Assembly: GCA_001550305.1 (NCBI GenBank)
Contig: LRTP01001023.1
Location: forward strand, 1-39,516
DNA from: Streptomyces diastatochromogenes
Lineage (GTDB): Bacteria; Actinomycetota; Actinomycetes; Streptomycetales; Streptomycetaceae
DNA: 39,516 nt
Reading direction: 5' to 3'
Shown: positions 32,303-39,516 of the stretch, one piece after another
How the letters are laid out: every line of letters starts with the position of its first letter
Position numbering within the stretch: position 1 is the stretch's first letter
The notes under the pieces: generated by a model
Databases searched by the model: none
What the model was told of the DNA's origin: nothing
Seen by the model: only the letters and a program-made list of their open reading frames with translations
Made by a program: the position numbers and the translations under genes

Positions 32303-33037
32303 CAAAGTGGAGTAGCCCCGGAGTGCAGCAACGCCGGCAGCGCGGTTCGCGCGCACCCTCGCAGAGCACAGGCAGGCTTGGTCAGCGGCCGACCGGTGAC
32401 CGTACCGCCACACCGAGCGTGCACCTCGCTGGCCCGATCCCCCTCGGCCAACTCGACGATATCCACATAGTTGTGGTGCCGAGCGATGACGCCGAGCGTG
32501 TAGCACGGCTCCCCGGCGGCTGGCGTACGAGTCGCCCTTGCGTAGCGCGAAGTCGTCGACCCCGAGGACCCGCACGCTGATCTGTGGTAATTCCGGTAAC
32601 GCCCGGAGGAGTTCAAGGAGCTTGCCCTTGGCGACGCCAATGCTCAGCGCGGCTGCGAGCCGCGCACCCGGCCGGCCTGCCAGACACGCGGCGATCGACG
32701 TGAGCAGCGTGCGCAGCAGCGGCGTGTACCGGGCATGCGGGCTGGTCAGCCCTTCGGTCTGCTCGGCGAACGTCACTGCCGGACACTGCGGATTGAGGCA
32801 CTTGAACCGGCGCACCATGAGTTCGACCACCGCCGGGGCTCCGCCGACGGGCGCGTCAGCGAGCCGGCGCGCGTACCGGCCGTGCACACGCCACGACACC
32901 ACCCTGCATCTTGGGCACCTCGCCGTCGGCACTGCGGAGTGAGCGCAGAACGTGACCGTTCCGGCCGCACGCTCGATCGACTCGACCACCACACCGGCTA
33001 ATGCGGCAGCAACCGCCGCAAACGCCCTGAATCGCAC
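32290..33037 (-). pseudogene. Broken ISL3-family transposase
   Basis: A frame of about 170 residues shows a zinc-finger start (CPRC...[11 protein letters not shown]), [25 protein letters not shown] and the first catalytic block [15 protein letters not shown], typical of ISL3 transposases. After that block (near 32525) the frame loses similarity, and the usual second half with the remaining acidic residues is gone. The 33063-33091 end (minus strand GGCTCTGTCGGGGATC) resembles an ISL3 terminal repeat; a matching left end is not seen. Probably truncated and frameshifted, not active. Confidence 0.72.
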
Positions 33038-33180
33038 ACCGGGTAGATGCCCAGATCAGGCAGGTGACGTCACAAGATCCCCGACAGAGCCGAATTAAGT
33101 GACCGCTGACAAGAGCGGAGCGGTGACCATCACGAGTGCGATCTCGCTGAACTTCCTGGGTTGGCCGTCAGAGCTCCTTC

Positions 33181-33199
33181 TGGGAGCCGTTTGGGAGCC
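33181..33199. repeat. TGGGAGCCGT-type direct repeats, left of the second att copy
   Basis: Two units (TGGGAGCCGT, TTGGGAGCCA) in tandem. The block from 33182-33199 differs by one base from 33419-33436. May be integrase arm-type sites. Confidence 0.55.
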
Positions 33200-33305
33200 A
33201 ACCCGCTCCCGATACCCCCCTCCACACCATCCGACCCCAATCGGAACCACGCCGCCGCCCAGCACAAGCGCCATCCGTGCAGGCCAGATCAGCGACCGAC
33301 CCTCA

Positions 33306-33349
33306 TCGGGACGAAGAGGTCGTGGGTTCAAATCCCGCCACCCCGACAG
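33306..33349 (+). repeat. Attachment-site direct repeat, distal copy
   Basis: Exact 44-base copy of the 3' half of tRNA-Pro. The 5' half of the tRNA is missing here, so this is the displaced end left by an integration event. CAGGTCAGG follows both copies. Confidence 0.85.
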
Positions 33350-33378
33350 AGAAATATCAGGTCAGGGGTCTGATTCGC

Positions 33379-33975
33379 TCAGCGAGTCGGGACCCTGAGT
33401 GGTTCCGGGGACCATTTTGGGAGCCGTCTGGGAGCCGACCTCAGAAAGCGGCTCCCAGACGGCTCCCCAGCCAGGCCCCATCCCGGCCCTTGCGCGCGTG
33501 CGTTTCCTCCTCGCGGAATGCGCGATCTTGAAGACGTGGCGATCAGGGTCCACGTGCCATCGGTACGGCATCGGGCCACCGAGTGCCAGGGGGTGGTCCA
33601 GGCGTCGGGGGCGTCGAGGAGGCGGATACCGAACTTGGGAGCCCCGATGGGCTGGGTGTGGATGGACAGACGTACGGCGTGGGGGTGGTGCTCGGCGATC
33701 AGGTCGCCCCAGGCCCGGCTGTGCTGGATGACGCCGTACACGCGCTGCCGACACTCGCGCTGGAGGGCCGAGCGGGTGCCGGGGTAGGCAGCGGTGTCCT
33801 CGGCGGGGAAGCGGGTGATGCCGCGATAGAGGGCGAGGGCGTGTTCGTTGGCGCGGATCTCGGCGCGCAAGGCGTCGACGGTGGGGGCGTAGCACTCGTG
33901 AACCATGGTGTCATGCGGGAGGTCGCCTAGTACGTCCCGCAGGTCGAAGACGGACACCGTCAACCACCCCGCCAC
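33379..33975 (-). pseudogene. Fragment of isocyanide synthase (PvcA/Dit1-like)
   Basis: 198 codons without a plausible complete gene. Residues 20-145 carry blocks I associate with pyoverdine/dityrosine (PvcA/Dit1, L-tyrosine isonitrile synthase) proteins: EC-YAP-VDALRAEI, LALYRGITRF, VIQHSRAWGDLI, VRLSIHTQP, KFGIRLLDA and WTTPWHSVARC. Full proteins are about 320 residues, so the first half (with active-site residues) is missing. The last about 50 residues read through the inverted repeat 33419-33467 and are unrelated. Both ends are truncated; the N-terminal start shown is only the first in-frame GTG. Intact half unlikely to function. Confidence 0.55.
33418..33467. repeat. 18-bp inverted repeat built of TGGGAGCCGT units
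   Basis: Arms 33419-33436 and 33450-33467 are exact complements (GGGAGCCGTCTGGGAGCC) with a 13-base loop. The left arm also matches 33182-33199. Terminator or integrase arm-site function possible. Confidence 0.75.
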
Positions 33976-34031
33976 CAGGACATATACCCAACGAAAAAGG
34001 AACCCAGCACTAGTGCGGAAGCGTATCCGCC

Positions 34032-34069
34032 CCGGGTCGGCCGGGGCGGCGCCGCCCCGGTCGGCCCGG
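34032..34069 (-). terminator. Terminator of the lanthipeptide-like operon
   Basis: 19-bp arms 34032-34050 and 34051-34069 with two G-U-compatible mismatches, just after the ABC stop at 34072. Confidence 0.65.
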
Positions 34070-34071
34070 TC

Positions 34072-35835
34072 TCACGTCCCCACGACCGTCTGGCTCGTGA
34101 CGAGCTCCCGGTAGGGCTCGCAGCGCTCCATCAGGTCGTCGTGGGTACCGGAGTCGGTGAGCGCACCGGCCGTGACCATGACCACGTGGTCGGCGTGGCG
34201 GACGGTGGAGAGTCGGTGGGCGACGACCAGGACGGCTCGGGTGGCGGCCAGGTCGTCGACGACATGCCGGAACCGCTTCTCGTTGATGCTGTCCAGCTGC
34301 GACGTCGGCTCGTCGAGGAGAACGACGTCGGCGTCGGTGAGCAGCGCGCGGGCCAGTGCGAGGCGCTGCCGCTGCCCGCCGGACAGGTCGTTCTCGCGGC
34401 CCAGGACGGTGTCCAGGCCGTCCGGGAGCGCGTCGACGTCCTCACGCAGGCCGACGGCGTCGAGTGCCTCGGCGAGGTCGTGGTCGGCGGCCGGGCGTCC
34501 GCGGCCGAGCTGGAGGTTCTCCCGGACCGACCCTTCGAGCAGGGTGAACTGCTGGTCGACGTAGGTGATCCGGCGGCGCAGCTCGGGCAGCGGCCAGGCG
34601 CGTACGTCGTGGCCCAGGAGGCGTATCCGTCCGGCATCGGCGTGCATGAACCGGTCGATGAGGGCGAGCGCGGTGGACTTGCCCGCGCCCGACGGGCCGA
34701 CGAGCGCGGTCAGGCCCGTGCGTGGGGCGGTGAAGGAGAGCCGGTCGAGGGTGGGCGGCCCGCCCGGCCCGGCATAGGAGTAGGCCACGTCGTCGAAGGA
34801 CACCGCGGCCTCGCCGGGCAGCGGCTCGGGGGCGGTGACTCCGAGGGCCGCATCGTCGGTCTCCTGCGGCAGGGCGAGGAGTTCGTTGAAGCGGGCCTTC
34901 GCGGCGAGTCCGGCCTGGAGCCGGCCGACGCCGGTGGCGACCATCGTGACGGGCGAGACGAGCTGGAGGAGGTAGAGCAGGAACGCCGCGAAGTCCGGCG
35001 TCGACAGCTCGCCGTGCGCGATCCGCACCCCGCCGCCGATGATCACCGAGACCAGTGCGATCTGCTGCCCGAGCCCCATCACGGGTGAGATCAGCGACTG
35101 CAGCCGGGCCCCTGTCAGCGAGGTGCCGGTCAGCTCCTGCGCGTCCTCGCCCAGCTGCGCGGCGGACCGGCCCTCCGAGCGGTACGCCTTGATCGTCGCG
35201 AGCGCGGCGAGGTGTGCCGTGAAGCGCTGGGCGAGCCCGCCGATGGCGGCCTGCTGATCGATGACGTTGCGCTTCACCCGGATGAGGACGACGCCGATCG
35301 CAACGCCTGCGACGGCGAACGACGCGATGGTGATCAGCACCAGCAGCCAGTCCAGGACGGCCATGATGACGAGGGTGGAAACCACCGTCAGGGTGGCGAG
35401 CGGCAGTTGGACGACACCGACGTCGATGACCGCGCGCAGCAGCATCGCGTCGGAGGTGATCCGCGCGACGAGGTTGCCGGCGCCCTGCGCCCGTACGGTG
35501 TTCACTGGCAGGCGCAGCGTGTGGTCCATGATGCGGCCGCGCAGCCGCAGGATCATGAACTCGCCGAGGCGCGCCAGCAGATAGCCGGATCCGGCCGAGG
35601 CGAGGGCCGCGCCGAACGCGGCGCCTGCCATCAACGTGACCGGCCAGGTGATCGACGCGTCCCGGGCGAAGGCGTCGATGACGTCCTTGACGATCAGTGG
35701 CACGGCCAGCGTGCCCGCCGCGGACACCACGGCCAGCAGCAGCGCCGCCGCGAGCTGCAGCGGGCTGCGGCGCACGATGTCGGCGCCGATACGGACCGTG
35801 GCGGCGGGCGCCGGGGCGTCGCGGTGTCGTCCCAT
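34072..35835 (-). CDS. ABC exporter (ATPase fused to permease)
   Basis: 587 residues. Six-helix permease (about 25-300; helix blocks VVSAAGTLAVPLIV, VVSTLVIMAVLDWLLVLI and others), then a nucleotide-binding domain with Walker A GPSGAGKST, Q-loop YVDQQ, signature LSGGQRQRLALARALL, Walker B VVLLDEPTSQLD and H-loop VAHRLSTV. No N-terminal peptidase C39 domain. It starts 1 base after the small gene's stop (TGAGATG) and is the last gene of the operon. It would export the mature peptide, or give self-protection. Confidence 0.92.
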   Translation of the reverse strand: MGRHRDAPAPAATVRIGADIVRRSPLQLAAALLLAVVSAAGTLAVPLIVKDVIDAFARDASITWPVTLMAGAAFGAALASAGSGYLLARLGEFMILRLRGRIMDHTLRLPVNTVRAQGAGNLVARITSDAMLLRAVIDVGVVQLPLATLTVVSTLVIMAVLDWLLVLITIASFAVAGVAIGVVLIRVKRNVIDQQAAIGGLAQRFTAHLAALATIKAYRSEGRSAAQLGEDAQELTGTSLTGARLQSLISPVMGLGQQIALVSVIIGGGVRIAHGELSTPDFAAFLLYLLQLVSPVTMVATGVGRLQAGLAAKARFNELLALPQETDDAALGVTAPEPLPGEAAVSFDDVAYSYAGPGGPPTLDRLSFTAPRTGLTALVGPSGAGKSTALALIDRFMHADAGRIRLLGHDVRAWPLPELRRRITYVDQQFTLLEGSVRENLQLGRGRPAADHDLAEALDAVGLREDVDALPDGLDTVLGRENDLSGGQRQRLALARALLTDADVVLLDEPTSQLDSINEKRFRHVVDDLAATRAVLVVAHRLSTVRHADHVVMVTAGALTDSGTHDDLMERCEPYRELVTSQTVVGT

Positions 35836-35836
35836 C

Positions 35837-36148
35837 TCAGTGCTTCGCCGCCAGCGTCACCAGTTCGACGGCTTCCGCGAGGCCCAGCTTCGGCACGGCG
35901 CGGCGCAGTTCGCGGATCGCGTGGGTGGAGGTGTCACCGGCGGGCACGCCGGCCTCGGCCAGGTACTGCCGCGCCCAGCGGATCTTGAGGTCGTCGTCGC
36001 TGTGGGCGGAGGCTTCCAGGACCGACAGCGCCCGGCGCAGGCCGGGCGCGTCGGCCGGGTCCGCGCCGGCCAGTGCCTCCTCGATGGCGCCGCGGGCGGC
36101 GTCGAGGTCGTGCAGGACAACGAGGTTGAGGTGCTTGGTGGAGCGCAT
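35837..36148 (-). CDS. Unrecognised 103-residue helical protein
   Basis: Begins MRSTKHLNLVVLHDLDAARG and is rich in Ala, Leu, Glu, Asp and Arg; it has no Cys, few Ser/Thr and no hydrophobic segment, so it looks like a soluble helical protein. The start is ATG 36148, with GAAGGGA 8-10 bases upstream; the ORF is open further but unlike coding DNA. It sits 35 bases after the APH-like gene and 1 base before the exporter in the operon. Not a lanthipeptide precursor by composition. It may bind leader peptide or regulate. I do not recognise a family. Confidence 0.7.
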   Translation of the reverse strand: MRSTKHLNLVVLHDLDAARGAIEEALAGADPADAPGLRRALSVLEASAHSDDDLKIRWARQYLAEAGVPAGDTSTHAIRELRRAVPKLGLAEAVELVTLAAKH

Positions 36149-36183
36149 GGGGGGGGATCCCTTCGGGTGGCGGGTGCGGTGGT

Positions 36184-37137
36184 TCAGGCCGTGCCGTCGA
36201 GTGCGGCGTGGCCTTCGGTGTCGATATAGCGGGGCAACGTGGTGGCGTACAAATCGAGTTCGGCGTGCCACCCGACGTAGGCGGCGAAGTCGTGCGCATG
36301 CGTCATGATGCGCAGCACGGCCGCCCTTCCCGTGGTACCGGGATCGGCGCCCGCTCCGTATCCGTCGAGCAGGGCGGCGGGCAGGTCGGTCAGGGCGGGG
36401 CGGTGCAGCGCCCTTGCGGCCGTGGTCATCCGCAGTTCCAGGAACTCGCCCAGCAGCCAGCCGAGATCGAATCCTGCGGGGCCGCGGGTGATGTCCTCGC
36501 CGGTGAACAGCGCCGCGTCAGTGCCGGCCGGGTCGGGCACGAGGCCGCCGGTGCTCGGCGCCCCGTGCAGGAGGGTGCCGCCGCCGGGGGAGGACTCGGT
36601 GAGGGCGTGGCACCAGGCCCGTACGGTCTTCCAGCGCGCGTCGCCGAGGCGGTCGCGCAGCACGCCGTGCAGCTGCCGGGCGCAGCGCGGGCCCGTGCCG
36701 CTGTCCATCCATGAGGCGAGCCGTGCGGGGCCGCCGGGGCCGGTCCGGTCGGTCTCTGCGGTTCCGCCCGGAGCCGTGTGCAGAGCTCGGAGCAGGCGGC
36801 CCGTGCCGTGCAGGGCCGCTGCCAGGTGGGCGGTAGCGGCGGGGGTGAGGTCCGTCCACAGGAGTTTGGCGACGGAGTCGGCGCCCGGTGCCGGGTAGTG
36901 GAGGGCGTCGGACTCCGTGGTGGGCAGCGCGAGGCAGACCCCCGGGGAGGACAACGGCGGCAGGGAATCAAGGGCGGCACGGGCCCCGGGCGTGGGTCCG
37001 GTCAGCGGTGTGGGGCGGTCGGCGCCGGGGCGGCGGACCCACAGGTAGCCGCCCGCGGGCAGCCGGTGGATCGCCGTACGCAGGAACCCGGTGGCGAACG
37101 CGTCGACCAGCGGAGCCGTGAGCGGGGTCGTCGTCAT
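36184..37137 (-). CDS. APH-fold (phosphotransferase-like) protein with degenerate active site
   Basis: 317 residues. The C-terminal part aligns with aminoglycoside phosphotransferase motifs: LLHGAPSTGGLV (191-200) for HGDxxxxN, and GEDITRGPAGFDLGWLLGEF (214-233) for the metal-binding DxE block and DLA helix. The catalytic Asp (HGD to HGA), the Asn (to Gly) and the metal Asp (to Gly/Glu) are lost. Class V lanthipeptide and thioamitide clusters carry such proteins (LanK/LxmK-, SprPT- or TvaC/D-type) that phosphorylate Ser/Thr or assist. It overlaps the decarboxylase stop as ATGA. Whether it is the kinase or a pseudo-kinase partner cannot be told. Confidence 0.72.
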   Translation of the reverse strand: MTTTPLTAPLVDAFATGFLRTAIHRLPAGGYLWVRRPGADRPTPLTGPTPGARAALDSLPPLSSPGVCLALPTTESDALHYPAPGADSVAKLLWTDLTPAATAHLAAALHGTGRLLRALHTAPGGTAETDRTGPGGPARLASWMDSGTGPRCARQLHGVLRDRLGDARWKTVRAWCHALTESSPGGGTLLHGAPSTGGLVPDPAGTDAALFTGEDITRGPAGFDLGWLLGEFLELRMTTAARALHRPALTDLPAALLDGYGAGADPGTTGRAAVLRIMTHAHDFAAYVGWHAELDLYATTLPRYIDTEGHAALDGTA

Positions 37138-37880
37138 GCCCTGGTCGCCTCCGCACGGTCCGCACACCCGGTACGGTCCGTTTCCCCGGTACAGTCCGGG
37201 GCCTGCGTGGCCCGGGCCTGTCCGGCGTCCCGCGCGTTCCCCGTGGCCTCGGTGCCGTTCGCGGCCGCCAGCCGTGCGCGCAGTTCCTCCAGCGCCGGGA
37301 TGACCTCCGTCAGCGGGGCGGCCGTCATGGCGCCCGGCTTCCCCGTCGTCATGCTCATCCCGGGGTGGGGCCGCACCACCGTGACGTTCGGCCGCTCGGC
37401 CAGGGCCCGCGCGTGCTGCTGCCACGCCGGCGAGGTGATCGCGCCGGGTGGCAATGCGGGCGCCAGTGCCACGGGCACCTGGGCGCACTGCAGGGCGAGC
37501 ATGGCGGGGGTGTCCGCGGCGCCCAGCGCGAGGCGGCTGGTGAAGTGGAACGTCGCCGGATGCACGATGACCGTGTCGGCCCAGTGCGCCAGCTCGACGT
37601 GCGGTGCGCTCGTCTCCGGCTCGTCCGACCAGACGTCGAGCTCGGGCTGCTTCCCGCCGAAGACCGACAGCGTGGTGGGCGTGACGAACCGCGTGGCGGA
37701 CCGCGTGATGACGGTCCGCAGCTCCACGTCCGGATACGAACTGCGCAGCCAGTGCAGCCACATCGGCATGAACATCACGCCGAGCGCACCGGTACCGATG
37801 TAGAGCAGCCGGCGTCCGGTGAATGCTGGCGGCGCCTGGTTCGGCAGTGCGGAAGCGGCGTCGTTCATGGCGTCATCCAT
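37134..37880 (-). CDS. EpiD/LxmD-like flavoprotein cysteine decarboxylase
   Basis: 248 residues of the HFCD flavoprotein family. GTGALGVMFMPMWLHWL (29-45) is the FMN-binding start, His94 in PHVELAHWAD matches the catalytic His of EpiD, PATFHFTSRLALG (108-120) stands at the PASANT motif, and the LPPGAITSPAW loop (143-153) at the substrate clamp. It oxidatively decarboxylates a C-terminal cysteine of a precursor to an enethiol for an AviCys-type ring. The tail after residue 190 is Ala/Thr/Arg/Glu-rich and variable. It overlaps the reductase by 8 bases. Confidence 0.85.
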   Translation of the reverse strand: MDDAMNDAASALPNQAPPAFTGRRLLYIGTGALGVMFMPMWLHWLRSSYPDVELRTVITRSATRFVTPTTLSVFGGKQPELDVWSDEPETSAPHVELAHWADTVIVHPATFHFTSRLALGAADTPAMLALQCAQVPVALAPALPPGAITSPAWQQHARALAERPNVTVVRPHPGMSMTTGKPGAMTAAPLTEVIPALEELRARLAAANGTEATGNARDAGQARATQAPDCTGETDRTGCADRAEATRA

Positions 37881-38853
37881 GGGTGCCGTCCACGGCGGTG
37901 AGGATGTCGGTCAGGTCGGTGATCGCGGCGCCCAGACCGTGTGCGTTGAGTACGCCGCACAGGTTGAGGATGACCTCGCCGACTCCGTGTGCGCGGTAGA
38001 CGTCCAGTCCGGCGGCGATCTCCTGCGGCGTGCCGCTGACGAACGTGCCTGATTCCACCAGGAGTTCGGCGCCCTTGCGGGGGTGCGAGGCCTCGGCGGG
38101 GATGCCTGCCTGGCGCAGCATGTCCGTGTAGTGCGGTGCGCTGAGGTGGGCCCGCGCGGCGGCGAACGCCGTATCGACCATGTCGCGGCCGGGCCGGGCC
38201 ACCGCCGCGTGCACGACGGTCGCCACCCGCGGGACCGGCCGTCCCGTCTCCGCCGCGCCATCCCGCATCGCGGGCAGCAGCACATCCCGTACGTAGGCGG
38301 GCGGCGTCAGCCAGGTGATGGCGACGTCCGCGACCTGCCCGGCGGCGCGCGCCATCGCGGGCCGCAGCACGCCGAGCCCATACTCGACGGGCGGGGAGCT
38401 CATCGTCGGCAGGGAGGTGTGCGTGCTGTACTCGTCGGTGTCGGCGTGCACGACCTGGCCGTCGACGAGCGCGCGCATGGTGGTCAGGTACTCGCGCGCG
38501 GCCGTGACCGGCTTGGGCAGCGGTCCGGACCGTACCGAGCGCTGGAAGTCCGTCGAACCGGGGCCGATGCCTGCGACGTACGGCAGCCCGGACAGCTGGG
38601 CGACGGAGCGGGCCTGCACGGCGGCGTCGTAGGGGTGGCGCAGCGGCGAGAGCGCCACGGACGAGCCGAACGGGATCTGGAGGCCGGACCCAGCGAGGGC
38701 GGCGAAGACATGGTGGGTCTCGATGCCCAGGGACTGGCCGAGCCACAGCCGCCCTCTGCCGCGCTGCTGCAGCAGCCGTGCGAACGGCACGACATGGGCG
38801 ACGTGGCTGGCCTGGAGCGGGTAGACGACGCTTGTCGTGTGCGGGGAGTTCAC
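37873..38853 (-). CDS. LLM-class F420-dependent reductase (LxmJ-like)
   Basis: 326 residues, luciferase-like (bacterial LLM) fold. VVYPLQASHVAHVVPFARLL at the start, GRLWLGQSLGIETHHVFAAL, ALSPLRHPYDAAVQARSVAQLSG and GIGPGSTDF carry the family's conserved parts. F420H2-dependent reductases of this type (LxmJ) reduce dehydroalanine to D-alanine in lexapeptide. The start is GTG 38853; the peptidase stop overlaps it (GTGA), so no separate ribosome site is needed. Substrate and cofactor are inferred; a flavin-dependent monooxygenase is the alternative. Confidence 0.82.
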   Translation of the reverse strand: MNSPHTTSVVYPLQASHVAHVVPFARLLQQRGRGRLWLGQSLGIETHHVFAALAGSGLQIPFGSSVALSPLRHPYDAAVQARSVAQLSGLPYVAGIGPGSTDFQRSVRSGPLPKPVTAAREYLTTMRALVDGQVVHADTDEYSTHTSLPTMSSPPVEYGLGVLRPAMARAAGQVADVAITWLTPPAYVRDVLLPAMRDGAAETGRPVPRVATVVHAAVARPGRDMVDTAFAAARAHLSAPHYTDMLRQAGIPAEASHPRKGAELLVESGTFVSGTPQEIAAGLDVYRAHGVGEVILNLCGVLNAHGLGAAITDLTDILTAVDGTHG

Positions 38854-39516
38854 AGGGAGGGGTCCGTATCGGTGAGGTGTGCGGTGTCGCCGAGGACGAT
38901 GCCGTGGTAGTCGGCGGGGTCGTAGAAGCGGGCCGCTGCCGCCGCGACGTCCTCGACGGTCACCCGGGTGAGAGCGTCGAGGAAGTGGGCTATACGGTCC
39001 GGCTCCTGACCAAGCGTCAGAGACATCAGGAGGCTGCCCGCCCACGCCTGCTGCGAGGAGGTGGCGAGCGCGGTCATGCCCGTCACGTAGCGGCGGGCCG
39101 CCTCCACCTCGGCCGCGGACGGCGGCTGCTCGGCCATCAGCCGCAGCTGGGCGTGGATGCGGCGCAGCGTCTCCGGTGCGGAGGCGGTCGCGGTGTCCGC
39201 CTCCAGCGAGATCACCAGCTGGTCCAGGTGGTCGCGGAATGCGGCCTCGCAGCGGTACGCCAGCCCGCGCCGCTCGCGCACGTCGGCGACGAGACGGGAG
39301 GAGAAGTAGCCGCCGAAGACGATGTTGGCCAGGGTCAGGGCGGCGAAGTCGGGGTGATCACGGCCGATCGCCGGTCGCACCAGCCTGATCTGGGACTGCA
39401 CCGCCCCGGGCCGATGCACCCAGGCCGTGCCGGGCCGGCGCAGGACGGGCAGCTGCGGTGCCGTACCTGGGTCCTGTCCGGGCGATAGCGCCCGCCAGGG
39501 CTGCAGCGCCCGCGCC
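38850..39516 (-). CDS. M16-family metallopeptidase (C-terminal part)
   Basis: Partial, cut by the right edge; about 222 residues are visible. VFGGYFSSRLVADVRERRGLAYR is the second-domain signature (GG-SSRL-vRe-GLaY) of M16 peptidases, with helices EAARRYVTGMTALATSS and DALTRVTVEDVAAAAARFY. There is no HxxEH here, so this is a C-terminal domain or the non-catalytic partner of a pair; in pristinin- and lexapeptide-type clusters two M16 genes stand together (SprP1/P2, LxmP). It would cut the leader from the modified peptide. First gene in view of the operon. Confidence 0.85.
   Translation of the reverse strand, partial: ARALQPWRALSPGQDPGTAPQLPVLRRPGTAWVHRPGAVQSQIRLVRPAIGRDHPDFAALTLANIVFGGYFSSRLVADVRERRGLAYRCEAAFRDHLDQLVISLEADTATASAPETLRRIHAQLRLMAEQPPSAAEVEAARRYVTGMTALATSSQQAWAGSLLMSLTLGQEPDRIAHFLDALTRVTVEDVAAAAARFYDPADYHGIVLGDTAHLTDTDPSL

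Noticed and set aside
35837..36148. The 103-residue protein as the lanthipeptide precursor
   Set aside because: No Cys and few Ser/Thr, so no core peptide could carry thioether or AviCys rings.
1..39516. CRISPR arrays or replication origins
   Set aside because: No regularly spaced repeats of 25-40 bases, no DnaA-box cluster.

Overview
The window is high-GC actinobacterial DNA and almost certainly from a Streptomyces. Evidence: third codon positions are nearly all G or C, GTG starts and ATGA overlaps are common, many genes look leaderless, and wblA, crp, acs, nth and nhaA stand in the order I remember from the S. coelicolor SCO3557-SCO3582 region. No database was searched; names rest on motifs, lengths and gene order.

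Bases 1-32180 are conserved core chromosome. The left edge carries a Tad/type II-like secretion set on the minus strand (tadB-like, cut by the edge; tadA-like ATPase; tadZ/ssd-like). Next come a membrane-anchored HAD phosphatase, an intergenic stretch that I read as the Ms1 RNA (the RNA that binds RNA polymerase core), and a degenerate Fic-fold protein. A MinD/CooC-like ATPase, a deacetylase-like lipoprotein, a SulP-STAS-beta-carbonic anhydrase fusion, acetyl-CoA synthetase, NhaA, a holin-X-like membrane protein and an epoxide-hydrolase-like enzyme follow. After them stand the periplasmic protease MarP, a NUDIX CoA pyrophosphatase, endonuclease III with a histone-like tail, Crp, an MBL hydrolase, a second NUDIX enzyme, RidA, DUF4177, a pair of Get3/ArsA-like ATPases, WblA, a bifunctional penicillin-binding protein, a YqeY protein, a metallophosphoesterase and a Pr6Pr membrane protein. 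The order closely follows M. tuberculosis Rv3658c-Rv3683, so this is an ancient block combining cell-envelope stress, redox and developmental control, acetate activation and pH homeostasis.

The core ends at a tRNA-Pro(CGG) gene (32107-32180). The 3' half of the tRNA is repeated as a 44-base direct repeat at 33306-33349. Between the copies lie a broken ISL3-family transposase and debris. Repeats of a TGGGAGCCGT-type unit and an 18-bp inverted repeat lie beside the second copy. This looks like the scar of an integrative element whose integrase genes are gone or lie outside the window. A fragment of an isocyanide-synthase-like gene follows.

Bases 34072-39516 hold a tightly packed minus-strand operon. 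In transcription order it encodes an M16 peptidase (cut by the right edge), an F420/LLM-type reductase, an EpiD-like cysteine decarboxylase, an aminoglycoside-phosphotransferase-fold protein with lost catalytic residues, an unrecognised 103-residue protein and an ABC exporter. This set is typical of class V lanthipeptide (lanthidin; lexapeptide, cacaoidin, pristinin type) clusters. The precursor, HopA1-type lyase and partner peptidase are not in view and should lie beyond the right edge. This is the part most likely to hold an undescribed product.
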